A stretch of DNA of 64,000 nucleotides, from assembly GCF_000204055.1 (NCBI RefSeq), contig NW_006768774.1, forward strand, positions 985,354 through 1,049,353. Direction: 5' to 3'. Below are positions 11,058 to 21,400 of the stretch, piece by piece. The notes under the pieces were generated by a model. It saw nothing but the letters and a program-made list of their open reading frames with translations, was not told the DNA's origin and ran no database searches. The stretch comes from Melampsora larici-populina 98AG31 (lineage: Eukaryota > Basidiomycota > Pucciniomycetes > Pucciniales > Melampsoraceae). Position 1 is the stretch's first letter. Each line of letters starts with the position of its first letter. Made by a program: the position numbers and the translations under genes.

Positions 11058-12400
11058 CAACACCACCGGCGCTCCGCACGAAAAAGCGGTAGCGGGGCGG
11101 CAGCGGAGCGGCCGCCCCACCCGCGCTTTCCTCCTAGCCTTATAGCGGGGGTTGCGCTTAGCTATAGCTATCTGGGACCCCCTGTGTCACATAGCGGTTT
11201 GCCTATGCGCACTGTATAGCGGTATTTCGCTGTGCCCAGAGGCGCCATAGGGCCGCATAGCAAATAAGCGCCTCATAGTGATCCAGCGCCTCATAGTGCC
11301 TATAGCGCCTCATAGAAGGTTCTTTCAAAGATCCTTCCGATCGGAAACCTCCCCGGACCACCCTTCTTCAATAGGAAATCCACCTCACCACCTCAATTCC
11401 ACCTCAACCACACAATCACCATCACAAACCGCCTCAGCCTTCCAATTCGACCTCAACCCTCAAGCACAAAGCAACAATCAGAACACCCCCACACCCAAGT
11501 ACCCTCAGACATCATGCTGTTGTTTCCCGGCCGATTGGAACCTTTGGCTTTGTTAATAAAAGGTCCTAAAGGTGAGTGTCTCTTATTTCCCTTTTTTGAT
11601 CATTCATCGATCTACTGTTTGATCGCTGAAGCTTTCTTTTTTGATTTTAATCCCACCCTTACTTTTCTGAATTTTTTAGATATCTTCTATCAACCTTTAG
11701 ATTATCACTTAATCATGCCTTCATCTGTCAACAAAAACAACACTCAAACTAGTCGAAAATAAATTTGTCTGGTAAAATTTGCAGAGGCTATAGCTTATCT
11801 CCGAGCTTATGAAGGTTCTAATACCAAAGCTAAGAAGTCCAAGTAGTTTTTTTCTATATATCTTTCTATCTATTTCTTCTCAATTATACTATCTAAACAA
11901 ATGACTCAAAAATTCCAAAAAAATGATCGTGTCCTTTTGTTCTCTTTCTATCTTTTTCTTTTGATGTGCGTTTTGTGCCCGTTCTTTTTCTTTTTATCTT
12001 TTCTTTGATTGATCGATCTCTCTTGATGAGACCAGCCTTTTCTTTATTGTTTAGTTTCCTACTTTCTTCTTACTCTAGACGAGTCTTGTTATTTTTCTTT
12101 CAAACAATTGTGCGCGTTTTTCATTCCTTGTCCGTTCTCAACACTTAAACTATCCCCACTCCTTTGCCTTCAATGATAAAGTAATTGTCGGCCTAATTTT
12201 TTTTTTCGCGCTTTTTGCCGCTATCCCGACCAAATTTTGACCATAGCGAAGCGGAGCGGAGCAAGAAGTCGCACTGCTCTAAAGTGCCATAGCGGCTCCA
12301 AATCTATAGCGGAGCGGTTTCGCACTAATCCATAGCGCCGAATCGCTCCGCCCTTAAAAATCTCATTTATAGCGGAGCGGAGCGAAGCGCGGTGGTGTTG
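11058..12400. mobile_element. Non-autonomous TIR element (1343 bp) splitting the phosphatase; 7-bp TSD
   Basis: Left end CAACACCACCGGCGCTCCGC; right end in reverse CAACACCACCGCGCTTCGCT. The flanks are ATACCTC at 11051-11057 and again at 12401-12407. Removing the element rejoins the phosphatase frame. Both subterminal regions are packed with AGCGGAGCGG/ATAGCG motifs. The interior (11330-12180) carries no transposase. It contains a short frame from the ATG at 11716 (MPSSVNKNNTQTSRK, TAA, then LVKFAEAIAYLRAYEGSNTK to 11847) and pyrimidine-rich DNA. Ends and subterminal blocks are homologous to those of the large element at 16216-28884. Confidence 0.85.
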
Positions 12401-12480
12401 ATACCTCCAACCCACCTTCATCCAATGACGATCATACACTTTCACTCATCAATACAACTACAGCAAATACCCAATGCATG
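12401..12480 (-). pseudogene. Phosphatase pseudogene, 5' part beyond the inserted element
   Basis: In the phosphatase frame the sequence here ends in GGLEVL and joins directly to D-MKFNADDGLDRI across the 7-bp duplication. Upstream the frame soon meets a stop, so the conserved N-terminal half of the domain is only faintly visible. It is the displaced half of the gene at 10727-11057. Confidence 0.55.
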
Positions 12481-13397
12481 AAGCATTGATGGTTGGCATG
12501 AGATAAGTTATCAAGATAAAGAAAAGGGAAGATATGTGAAGGAAAGTGTCCTTCAAAACCATCCTCTGACCAACATGTACCTCTTGAAATCGGATTCACC
12601 GCTGGATCCGAAGTTGAAAGTTATCTTTCAAAGTATTGTAAAACAGTCAGATCGGATAGGCAGAGGAAGAATGAACAAGTAGCAAGAAGTTGAAGATGTT
12701 GATAAGCGCCAGATCACGGGATATGTTGGCAATAGATGGTATAGGTAAGCCCAAACAGGCTTGTCCCGGTACTAATCAAACAAAAGGTTGTGGTGTAAGT
12801 ATTGGTGTCAAGAGTAAAGCTATGGAAAATACTGACCAAGGCAATGGACACGGACCCGGTGACCATCACAAGTCACTTTAGCAACTCAAGCACAAAACTC
12901 TCAAAGACACCCTGTGCAAGTTGTTCCATAGACATCGAACCAGAGGCTGAACCGGTACTTGGCACTTCTGAATGTGATCGTGGTCTCGTGATAATATTAC
13001 AGTGGATGAAACAGATGACTGTAAAGAAGTTCAAGATTCAAGAGAGGTGAGGAATAAGCTCTTGAGGTCGATGAGCTTAAGATCCTAGCCGAATCATAAC
13101 AGATAATCAAGGAGTATTGAGTTTGTCTGCATCTCTCATTGCATAAGGATGAACTTCTAAAAGAATACAATCATTGAATGTAATCTAATTAATACGATAA
13201 TCGATCGTAATCTATCCAAAACCAAAGCAAAAAAGTACACGATCAATCACAACAATGATAGCTCTTGATGGTGTTTTTGAACAATGACCTAAACCACATT
13301 CTCCTATAGCTACTGCTTTTTGTTTTGATCTGTTTAATTTTTGATCAGATTGAATTGACTCTTCAAGCTTAGATTGAATCAATTTTGGGAAAAGATT
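12481..13397. other. No recognisable gene
   Basis: Plus-strand open frames at 12690-12881 and 12802-13050 overlap in different phases and have no known motif. The stretch may be non-coding or a decayed gene. Confidence 0.4.
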
Positions 13398-13607
13398 GTT
13401 TGCTTGTTTTCATCGGAAGTGTTCTCAAATTCGTTTGCTTGTTTTCATCGGAAGTGTTCTCAAATTGGTTTGCTCGTTTTCATCAAGAGTGTTGTCAAAT
13501 TTGTTTCCTCGTTTTCATCGGAAGTGTTCTCAAATTCGTTTGCTCGTTTTCATCAAAAGTGTTCTTGAATTCGTTTGCTCGTTTTCATTGAAAGTGTTCT
13601 TGAATTC
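13398..13607. repeat. Six tandem copies of a 35-bp unit
   Basis: Units start at 13398, 13433, 13468, 13503, 13538 and 13573, each beginning GTTTGCTTG or GTTTGCTCG and ending AAATTC or GAATTC, with a seventh partial unit at 13608. Because 35 is not a multiple of 3, all three plus-strand frames are open. On the minus strand the last unit runs straight into the TatD fragment, so the array seems to have grown from that gene's coding sequence. Confidence 0.9.
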
Positions 13608-13801
13608 GTTTGCTCTACATGGGTGAGAACCTATGGTTGCATATAATCCATCTCTACAGCAAGCATCAAAGACCTGAATCAAATCAAATTGATGAATTTG
13701 AATGGAATTTAAATAAAGAAATGAAAGTATAGTAGGACCTGAAGGACAATCTCCAGTCAGGATTTGTTTTTCAGCGCCAAATTTTGTAGCTCTTTTAAGC
13801 A
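13606..13801 (-). pseudogene. TatD-family nuclease fragment
   Basis: Minus-strand exon 1 reads MLKRATKFGAEKQILTGDCPS and ends at a GT donor near 13741. After a ~67-bp intron the second exon reads VFDACCRDGLYATIGSHPCR-ANEF. This matches the TatD-type metal-dependent deoxyribonuclease pattern, where an alpha/beta segment with ITG is followed by LYATVGCHP(T/C)R. The N-terminal metal-binding HxH strand and everything after NEF are missing; the sequence passes into the 35-bp repeat. TatD enzymes act in DNA repair and apoptosis-like DNA degradation. This is a fragment, not a working gene. Confidence 0.6.
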
Positions 13802-13966
13802 TCATCAAAAACATCTATCAAAAACAATGTTGAATTTAACCATTACTGGATTTTTTGGTGAACTCGCCTGAATGGGTCTGTTGTCCATTAGAAATTCAAC
13901 AAAAGACTGGATATGGTAAACTTGAACCACATCCGATTGACTCTTTCTAAACAGTAGTAGAAATCA

Positions 13967-14380
13967 AATCAGTGAACTACCTGTGAAATGGTTTAGTGAG
14001 ATTGTATGATAACTCAACTTGTTCATGAAGTGTATCAGATTTGATTTGAAGTTGGTTTTGATAATTTGTCAAGTTGAGTGAGACTGAATGAAGTTCTTTG
14101 GAGCTTGAATTTGAAGTTGAAGCTGATTTGTTCTGTGGAAAGTCATGATCAATAACTACTTGGATTGAGTGGTCTGATTGGCTGCAAGTGGGAGGATAGT
14201 GTGAAGATTGGTAGGTGATGAAAGAATTGATTGGATGAGAGGAATGGGGAACAAATTTGGGGTGAGGCGCGTGGAAATCAGATTAAACGTTGTGAACGTG
14301 TAAACCTGGAAATTGGTAGTAGGAATTGGGAGTTTAATCAGGTTTTGCCGGCGAACATGGTTTTCCTTTAACTTGAATGA
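13967..14380 (-). repeat. Dispersed repeat, copy 1 (5' end TCATTCAAGTTAAAGG)
   Basis: Read on the minus strand it starts TCATTCAAGTTAAAGG at 14380 and matches the plus-strand copy at 17291-17731 over about 415-440 bp, up to TCACTGATT. Both copies begin abruptly inside another gene: this one within a hAT transposase exon, the other within COQ2. Confidence 0.75.
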
Positions 14381-15057
14381 TCCTTGGCGTTCTTGAACAT
14401 CTTCTCGAGTTCGTCGGCCATGGTCTTGTTGTTGGAACCTGAATCCGTGGTTTGTGCCAAGACCTAGAGCAGAGAGGGAAAATAAGAAAGATAATAGATC
14501 AGAAATAGTTAGAAAAAGGTGAAAGAAAGAAAGAAATACAACAGACCTTCTTGTGAAGTCCATGTTTAATCAGGAACTTCTTAACCAGTCTGGCAAGCAG
14601 GGCACCACAGTGGTGCCAGGTTGCCAATTTCAAAGTAGGATGGCTCGACCAATACTTCCACTTTGAATCGATCCAAGTTGCGGTGACCCCGATGAAAGCT
14701 AGTCGGTTTCCTTTAGTTGTCCATCCGTCGTGGACAAGACAGATTTTACCTCGGTTATCCTGAAGTGAAACAAACAAAGTTCTATTTAGCAAAGAGACGA
14801 ATGAAATAGAAAACTTGATAAACAAAGCATACCTTGATATTGACGATCAGCTGATCATATAATGAAGTATATAACTCCTTTGCGGTAGTAGCTGCCCACG
14901 TTGGGCTCCTGATATCAGCCTTGGGATGGGTGAGGTGGACGGCTGCCCGGAGGGTTGGGTCTTGAAATGGAACCCAAGGAAGGGCATGTCTCAAAAGCCA
15001 TATGACGAGTAAGACATTGAGAATGTCGATGTTGAAAGGGGGGCGGTGTAGTATTTA
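14381..15057 (-). pseudogene. hAT transposase fragment
   Basis: Minus-strand exons read FNIDILNVLLVIWLLRHALP and on to PTLRAAV (14833-15057). After an intron comes GKICLVHDGWTTKGNRLAFI and ALLARLVKKFLIKHGLHKK (about 14537-14770), then TTDSGSNNKTMADELEKMF (about 14384-14450). These are the pre-catalytic, catalytic Asp and TTDSGSNN regions of fungal hAT transposases. The BED finger and the C-terminal dimerisation domain are absent. The gene is cut at 14380 by the dispersed repeat. It is related to, but clearly different from, the hAT genes at 22243 and 60907. Confidence 0.75.
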
Positions 15058-16208
15058 AAGCTCAACAAGAGCTTTACAACACCTAAGAAGGGATAATCTA
15101 CTACGTGTAATATAGTAGAAGTTGCCTAAAGACTGCCTTCTTCAAAGAAACCAGCACAAGGGCACTTGCTGACCACTTTGTGATAACAGAGAAAAAGATA
15201 AAGGCACCAGAGAAATAAAGCAATACTGTTGTGTAGTAATATTCCCAGTTTTTAAGCGCAAAAAGTCCACACACTATGTTATTACTAGCAATACTGTTGT
15301 TAGGTATTATTCCCAATTTTGACTTATAGTCTTTAACACACGTAAATAAATTTCTCCTTGCTTTGAAGGGGCGGATTTAAGTGATCTTAGTACAAATATA
15401 GTAAATAAATGATGATTTATAACACTACAACAAAGGTATAAGATGCAGAAAGGGGAACAACAATCCCAAAATCATCACAGAGTATTTACCTCTACAACAG
15501 TCAACGGCCTCAAAAACCAGTCAAATCCGCCTAAAGAACCCTAAAAACCATGTAATGACGCAATGTAATGATCTTGTTACTAATGTATGATGTAATTTTC
15601 ACAGCCAAAAGTGATCAATGACGCAATGATTGAATGTACAGCACTTCTTAAGATGAATACAGGTGATTTTTTCCTTGTAAACTAGCTGCAAACCAATTTT
15701 TGAGATTACGAATTTTTTCAGAAGTGGTCCAATTTTGATCTACTATAGTGCATCTTGTAGCCCTCGTGATACTGATCATTTATGACACCCATATGACCTA
15801 TTTCTGATGAGTGATGAGTAAGATATTGAGCTGTGAAGTTAAGGTTTTTGGTGTTACATGTTGACTTGTGACTGTAAATTCGAGATTCACACCAATTTCT
15901 TATTTGCCTTATAACTTTTTACATACACCTCTGTTACTAATGATTTAAAGTTTGTACATTTTGTAATCCACTCTTCTGCGTTGAATGAGCTATCTACCAA
16001 CTTAATCTGACGTCATTTGACATATGTAATTAGCTGAAAACCTTCATTTTCCACAAAATTCACCCTTTTTCTTCACTTTTCACAGCTACTACTTTCTTTT
16101 TCTTGCTCATGTAATATGATATCATCTTCTATAACCTTAAAAATCCCGGAAAATCCTCTTGGCAACCTTAATTTCCACTACTACCACCATTACATATGTA
16201 AACTACAC
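15058..16208. other. No gene seen
   Basis: AT-rich sequence with no convincing open frame. Several short runs around CATGTAATGA/TGATGTAATTTTCAC recur between 15550 and 15980. The last bases, GCATAAC at 16209-16215, are the left target duplication of the large TIR element. Confidence 0.5.
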
Positions 16209-16585
16209 GCATAACCAACACCACCACCGCTCCGCCCAAAAAAGCGGCAGCGGAGCGGGCGCTCCGCCTGCGCTTCCCTTTTAGCCTTATAGCGGGGGTT
16301 GCGCTTTGCTATAACTATCTGTGAAATTGAATTTCACATAGCAAAATTTGATGCGCACTGCATAGTGATAATTTGCTGTGCTATGATGTGTCCTAGCGCC
16401 TCAGAGCGATATAATTGTCAAGCTCATGTCAAAATTTATCAAAACTTCATCTCCATTCCACATTACCCGATCCAAATCAAAAACAGGATACCAATTGAAT
16501 TCAAACTAGAGAGAAATCATCTCAGACAAGAAAAGTATCATCAACTTCGCATCAAACAATAAAAGACCAATTCAATTGATCAAAA

Positions 16586-17290
16586 CAATCAATCAAACCA
16601 TACCTTGCAATCTTTAGAATTCAATCACCAATAGGATCAATTTTATCAATCTTATCATGTGCAACTTCAATCATTTTAGCATCAACTTCAATCTTATCAT
16701 CACCAAGTCAATTAATATATCAATTAGGGATCTTCGGTTTAGGTGCATATGTAATGAGAGGAGCAGGTTGTACAATTAATGATCTTTGAGATCAAGAAAT
16801 CGATTCACAAGTTAATAGAACTGAAAATAGACCATTACCTTCTGGTTCAATTACTATACCTAAAGCTATCACTTCGCTTGCTTTACAACTTAGTGTTGGT
16901 TTAGGTGTTTTACTTCAACTTAATCCTTATAGTATCCTTTTAGGTAGTTGTTCACTCTTTTTGGTCGTCATTCATCCTCTCATGAAACGCATCACTTATA
17001 GGCCTTGATTAGTATTCGGTAAGTTTTTAATCTTGTTCTTAAGAATTTGGATAAATTCACATTGTCTCCTTAATCTAATCTAGTATAAAATTCTTTCTCG
17101 ATGTTTAGGATTTGAATTCAATTGGGGTGCTTTACTTGGTTCATCAGTAATTTTAGGAGCCACGGATTGAAAAGTATCATTACCACTTTATTTTGGACAT
17201 GTCGCTTGGACCATCATTTATGATATGATTCATGCACATCAAGATAAAGAATTTGATTTAAAAGTAGGAGTCAAATCTACCGTGATTTTA
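16586..17290 (+). pseudogene. COQ2: COQ2 (4-hydroxybenzoate polyprenyltransferase) pseudogene
   Basis: Exon 1 (about 16586-17020) reads KPYLAIFRIQSPIGSILSI, then GAYVMRGAGCTINDL-stop-DQEID and RPLPSGSITIPKA. The aspartate-rich NDxxDxxxD prenyl-diphosphate site is still visible. A GT-AG intron of about 88 bp follows. Exon 2 has FNWGALLGSS, PLYFGHVAWTIIYDMIHAHQ and DKEFDLKVGVKST, the second conserved UbiA region. COQ2 prenylates 4-hydroxybenzoate in mitochondrial ubiquinone synthesis. Three TGA codons break the frame (16787, 17006, 17168). The first and third fall where Trp is expected, while other Trp codons (NWG, AWT) remain TGG. The 3' end is replaced at 17291 by the dispersed repeat. The frame is otherwise well preserved, so the copy is probably young. 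Confidence 0.85.
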
Positions 17291-17731
17291 TCATTCAAGT
17301 TAAAGGGAAACCGTGTTCGCCGGCAAAACCTGATTAAACTCCCAATTCCTACTACCAATTTCCAGGTTTACACGTACAGCACATTTAACCTGATTTCCAC
17401 GTGCCTCTCCCCTGATTTGGTCCTCATTCCTCTCATCAAATGAATTCTTCCTCACCTACCAATCTTCTCATGATCCTTCAACTTTCTATACATACCCGCC
17501 AGACCACTCAATCCAAGTGGTCATCTATCAATCCATTCCAACAAATTCATCAAAAAATTTAACAGAGCCAATCAACTTCAAACTTAAACTCAAACTCCAA
17601 TGAAATTCATTCACTCTCATTCAATTTGGCAGATTATCAAAACCAACTTCAAATCAAATTCAATATACTTCACAAACAAGTTAAGTTACTGTGCAATCTT
17701 ACTAAAACATTCCTCAAATGGCTCACTGATT
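17291..17731 (+). repeat. Dispersed repeat, copy 2
   Basis: Begins TCATTCAAGTTAAAGG directly after the COQ2 codons for KSTVI, and runs parallel to copy 1 (13967-14380 on the minus strand) to TCACTGATT. The shared sequence includes TTCGCCGGCAAAACCTGATT and CTACTACCAATTTCCAGGTT. It encodes nothing recognisable. Confidence 0.75.
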
Positions 17732-18251
17732 CAAATATAATTGCAGTTTACAAATCCTTGGTTGGATTTGGTCAATTTTATAGATTCAATTAAACACTCT
17801 TCAAAACCTGCAAACAAAAAAAACCTACAAATCTTGATAAAGAACAACTTATAGAGTATGAATCTGATGACATGTTCAATTACGTACTGGATCTCAACTT
17901 TTTCAGAAGTCAATCGCTTTTTTAGAAGTTAATGGTTTTTGCCGGACGTACTCGCTTTTGCCGGATGAACTTGCTTGAAGCATTTTTCCAGATCCCCAAC
18001 AGAATCAGATCAATCTCAGTTATCTGGTAACACAAAGTCATTTTATCCTTTTTCATTCTGGATTTGCCCTTTTTTAACATACGTCAAACCAAATCTGATG
18101 AACAAAAGTACGTTTTTTTATATGAAACTAGGTACCTAACATCCATCTCCTCTCATTAACCCAAGAATCAATAAATCATTAAAATTGAAACTCGCCACAA
18201 AGACGAGTCAATGAAAAACAAGTTGCTTTCGAAGGTCATCAAAGAGGCAAT
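17732..18251. other. AT-rich spacer inside the large element
   Basis: No gene seen. Short repeated phrases such as CTTTTGCCGGA occur around 17938-17970. Confidence 0.4.
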
Positions 18252-21200
18252 ATGCTACCTCCACCTCCACCACCTGTTGCTGTCGGACGTGTGCCTCGGA
18301 GTCCTGGAAAATTTTCATCCACTGTCCAGAGGTCCAGATTTGCCTCAAGCCCTTCGGTCACGATCATGATGGAAAGTCCCTCCAACCGATCAGAATCGCC
18401 CAATGGACGAAGATCTAGAGACTCGGATAAGACCAGGCAACCCGATAGAGCTTACGAAAGGCACTCTTCAGCTAATACTGAGGGTGAGTGGAGTTGATTT
18501 CGCTTAATCTACTGTTGGTGCGGTCAATCAGAGTGTTAACATAATCTCCAACTCGTCTTTGAAGCTGTTCCCATCACGCCTTCGAGACGTGCAGGAAGTG
18601 TGAGCTTGAAGAAGCCCGGAATAACGCTTTATACCAACGAGGAGCGCAAAAAGAGGAAACGCATGGAAAGTGGAATCGCCTCGCCTAGCGTGGGCTGATT
18701 CTTTCGTGCAGAGTCTCATCTAGGATCATTGACTCCGTTGCTGAAAATCATGGGAGTGCGGTAGCTGACATTCCATCCAATATGTACAGCCTCGAAAAAT
18801 GACCCTTCAACAACTTTTCTACGTTGATTCTGCCCCACAGTCTCCCCCTCGAAGGCCTCACTATTCTACCACCAATTCCAACCTTGGAATGATGGAAGCT
18901 TTGTCCCATTCAAGATTGACACCTCCACTTTTCCGAGATGAAGATTACGAAGTCAAAAGCGAGAACGAGGGGCAAGAGATGGCAAAAGGTCAGTGGTCTC
19001 CATTTGATTCATAGTATTAGACTTTCCCATTGACGCTTGAGATCATGAAAAGAGTAGAATCACATCAGCGATTGAAAGTCTATGGGATGAAATGGAAGTC
19101 ATACGTGATTGGCAATTGATTATTTGTCTTCAACTTCATCTTCATCTACAAATCAAGATCATCATCATCATCTCAATCAATCCGGCCTTCATCATCAAAA
19201 CCAACCAACAACAACCAACAACGACCAACAACAACCAACAAAAACCAACAACAACCAACAACAGCCAACAGAAACCCATATTCTTCATTACCACATGATA
19301 TCTTTAGTATCACTGATGGAGAACTTGCTGCACAATATATATACTGTTAGTGTTGATCTATCTCTCTGTGTCCAAAAATGAGTACTCACCTTTTTTTATT
19401 ACCAGTTTGAAATCAAAATCGGCTATGGGAATTGGGGTTCAATTTGATTTGGTGCATCTCATCTAATCCTTCTTTGAATGTAAATCAAACATGGTTAACA
19501 AAACTTTAGCCATTAGATCACTTCATTGTGGTAAAACTTCAAATGCAACTAACACTTGTGTCAAATGTTTATGGGGTGAATCCAAGTTGAGTTTTTTCCC
19601 ACTTTTCTAGACCTAGATCAAGCCTTGAGAATATCGTTTGGTCATTTTAATTAATTGTTTTTCATTTTTTTGTATGACACTACATAGATTTCAATCCAAT
19701 CCATCACCTAATGTTATTAGGATCTTATCATTTATCATTACCCCTTTTTATACACTTCTTACTACGACTTTTCATCCTAATCGATTACCCGTCTGATCAA
19801 CTGAAGTGAATCGTACTTTACCTTACTTACGTGGTCTACTTTCGGCTATTGAATTTTTACATCGTCGTCATATTACTCATAATGATGTTAAACCAGCTAA
19901 TGTGGTTTAGTGAACAACATCAACCTGTTTTCATTTACTGATACGTGGTCTTTAGGTATTACTATGTCTGCAGTTGTTGTAGGCCGTACACCATTTGAAT
20001 CCGATGATTATGAGGAATGCTTAACTAAAGAAGCATCACAAGTTTACTATGAAAGGTTCATATCCTTGCCCTCTCCTTCCAACATCCATATGGCATCACG
20101 GTTAGTTCAATTCTTGGCATATCTTTCTTTTGGAATCGTTATATTCACAGAACTCTAACTGGTGAATTCTTACGAGTACATCACCTTTTGAAACCCTTGA
20201 AGGACCTGCTAAAGTCAATGATTCAACCTGGTCCCAAGAGAAGGCTTACATCTTGTGCAAATGGAGTCCTTCATCTGCTTTTTGAATCATATAGCTCACC
20301 CCTTAACTCACGCCATTTGGTCATCTGATCATCGATTCAAGATTCTCTCAAAACGTTTGAAACTAAACAAGGTGTTCCAACTCCAATCAACAAACCTATT
20401 CAACAACTAGCTCCAAACAGCAAAATCAAACCAGAAACTACTTTGCCTATCAAAGTACTCGCGATCAACCTGAAAGTAATACTAAGACACCTCAAAAGAA
20501 GAATAGTTTATCTTCACACGTTCTGACACCACAATGCCAAAACACACCACCTGGCTCTATGAATCACGATCGCTAAAAGAGTCCCTGTACTATATAGTTG
20601 ACTTCATCCACATCAACAACAACAAGAGAATTTGATGACTGGAAGAACACCTACTAATAAGTTCAATGTGTTGGAGGACAAAACCACATGACCAATGATG
20701 ATAAAAGATGATATGAAAAGAGGAGAAGAGGAGGAAGTGTATGAACCATTAAAGTCTACTACTGGTCTGGATAATGAATCAATGAAAAAGGATCATCCTG
20801 CTAATCAATCTTCTGATCATGAATCAAATCTTAGACTAAAAGCTTGACTTTTGCATCAAAGTATTGGATTTAATGCTACTACTACTGCTACCACTATGAC
20901 ATAAATGAAAAGTCCAAGAAAACCACCACTTACTCAATGTCCTATCAATGTGAGACCAAATATAGCAGGAGCTGATATGAAAATTCAAACCAAGGTCGTT
21001 TAAGTCATAGACCTAGATCAGTGATTGGACAACATGGATTTGAGAAGAATGAAGCGAGTGCTGAACCTCAGGAATTAATCAAAGAACATCAAATGGATAT
21101 TACAAGTGATAATAAGAAACCATTAGGATTAATTGGAAGTCCTAGGGTTGAAGAAGAAAGGAAGGTAGCAGAGGTTGATTCAGGTTGTGGAGATTCTACA

Positions 21201-21400
21201 AATCATTCATATTCAAGAGTGGTACTCTTGTTGAGAATTCATCAATTAATAATCTTAAAACAAATAGGATAAGTTTATCTATCAGTTCTAATAATCTTGA
21301 AGGAAGTCAAAGTCCAATGAAGAAAAAAGAAGGAGTTCAAAGTAAGATTTCAATGATCCAAAATAGGACAAGAACTAATGATGTTAGTTAATTCATCTAC
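18252..21400 (+). pseudogene. Ser/Thr protein kinase pseudogene
   Basis: The first exon starts at an ATG (MLPPPPPPVAVGRVPRSPG) and ends at a GTGAG donor near 18483. The next exon, from about 18565, reads ITPSRRAGSVSLKKPG and TLYTNEERKKRKRMESG. A Ser/Pro-rich N-terminal region follows. Kinase signs: GYGNWGSI (Gly-rich loop, about 19420), LSAIEFLHRRHITHNDVKPAN (catalytic loop HNDVKPAN, about 19840-19900), DTWSLGITMSAVVVGRTPFE (subdomain IX, about 19939-20000) and SMIQPGPKRRLTS (subdomain XI, about 20215-20255). The DFG segment is not found. TGA at 19445 and 19794 and frameshifts interrupt the frame; the first replaces the expected Trp in GSIW. The tail to about 21400 is low-complexity. I cannot name the kinase subfamily. 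Captured or trapped within the large TIR element, and dead. Confidence 0.7.

Noticed and set aside
13374..13626. Three overlapping plus-strand open frames of 64-76 residues with repeated FSSEVFSN-like phrases
   Set aside because: They are the three frames of a 35-bp tandem repeat; openness follows from the unit length, not from coding.
16787..19796. An alternative genetic code with TGA as tryptophan
   Set aside because: TGG is still used at other conserved Trp positions in the same genes, frameshifts are present, and intact host genes nearby use TGA as a stop (for example 38693-38695). Mutation is the simpler reading.
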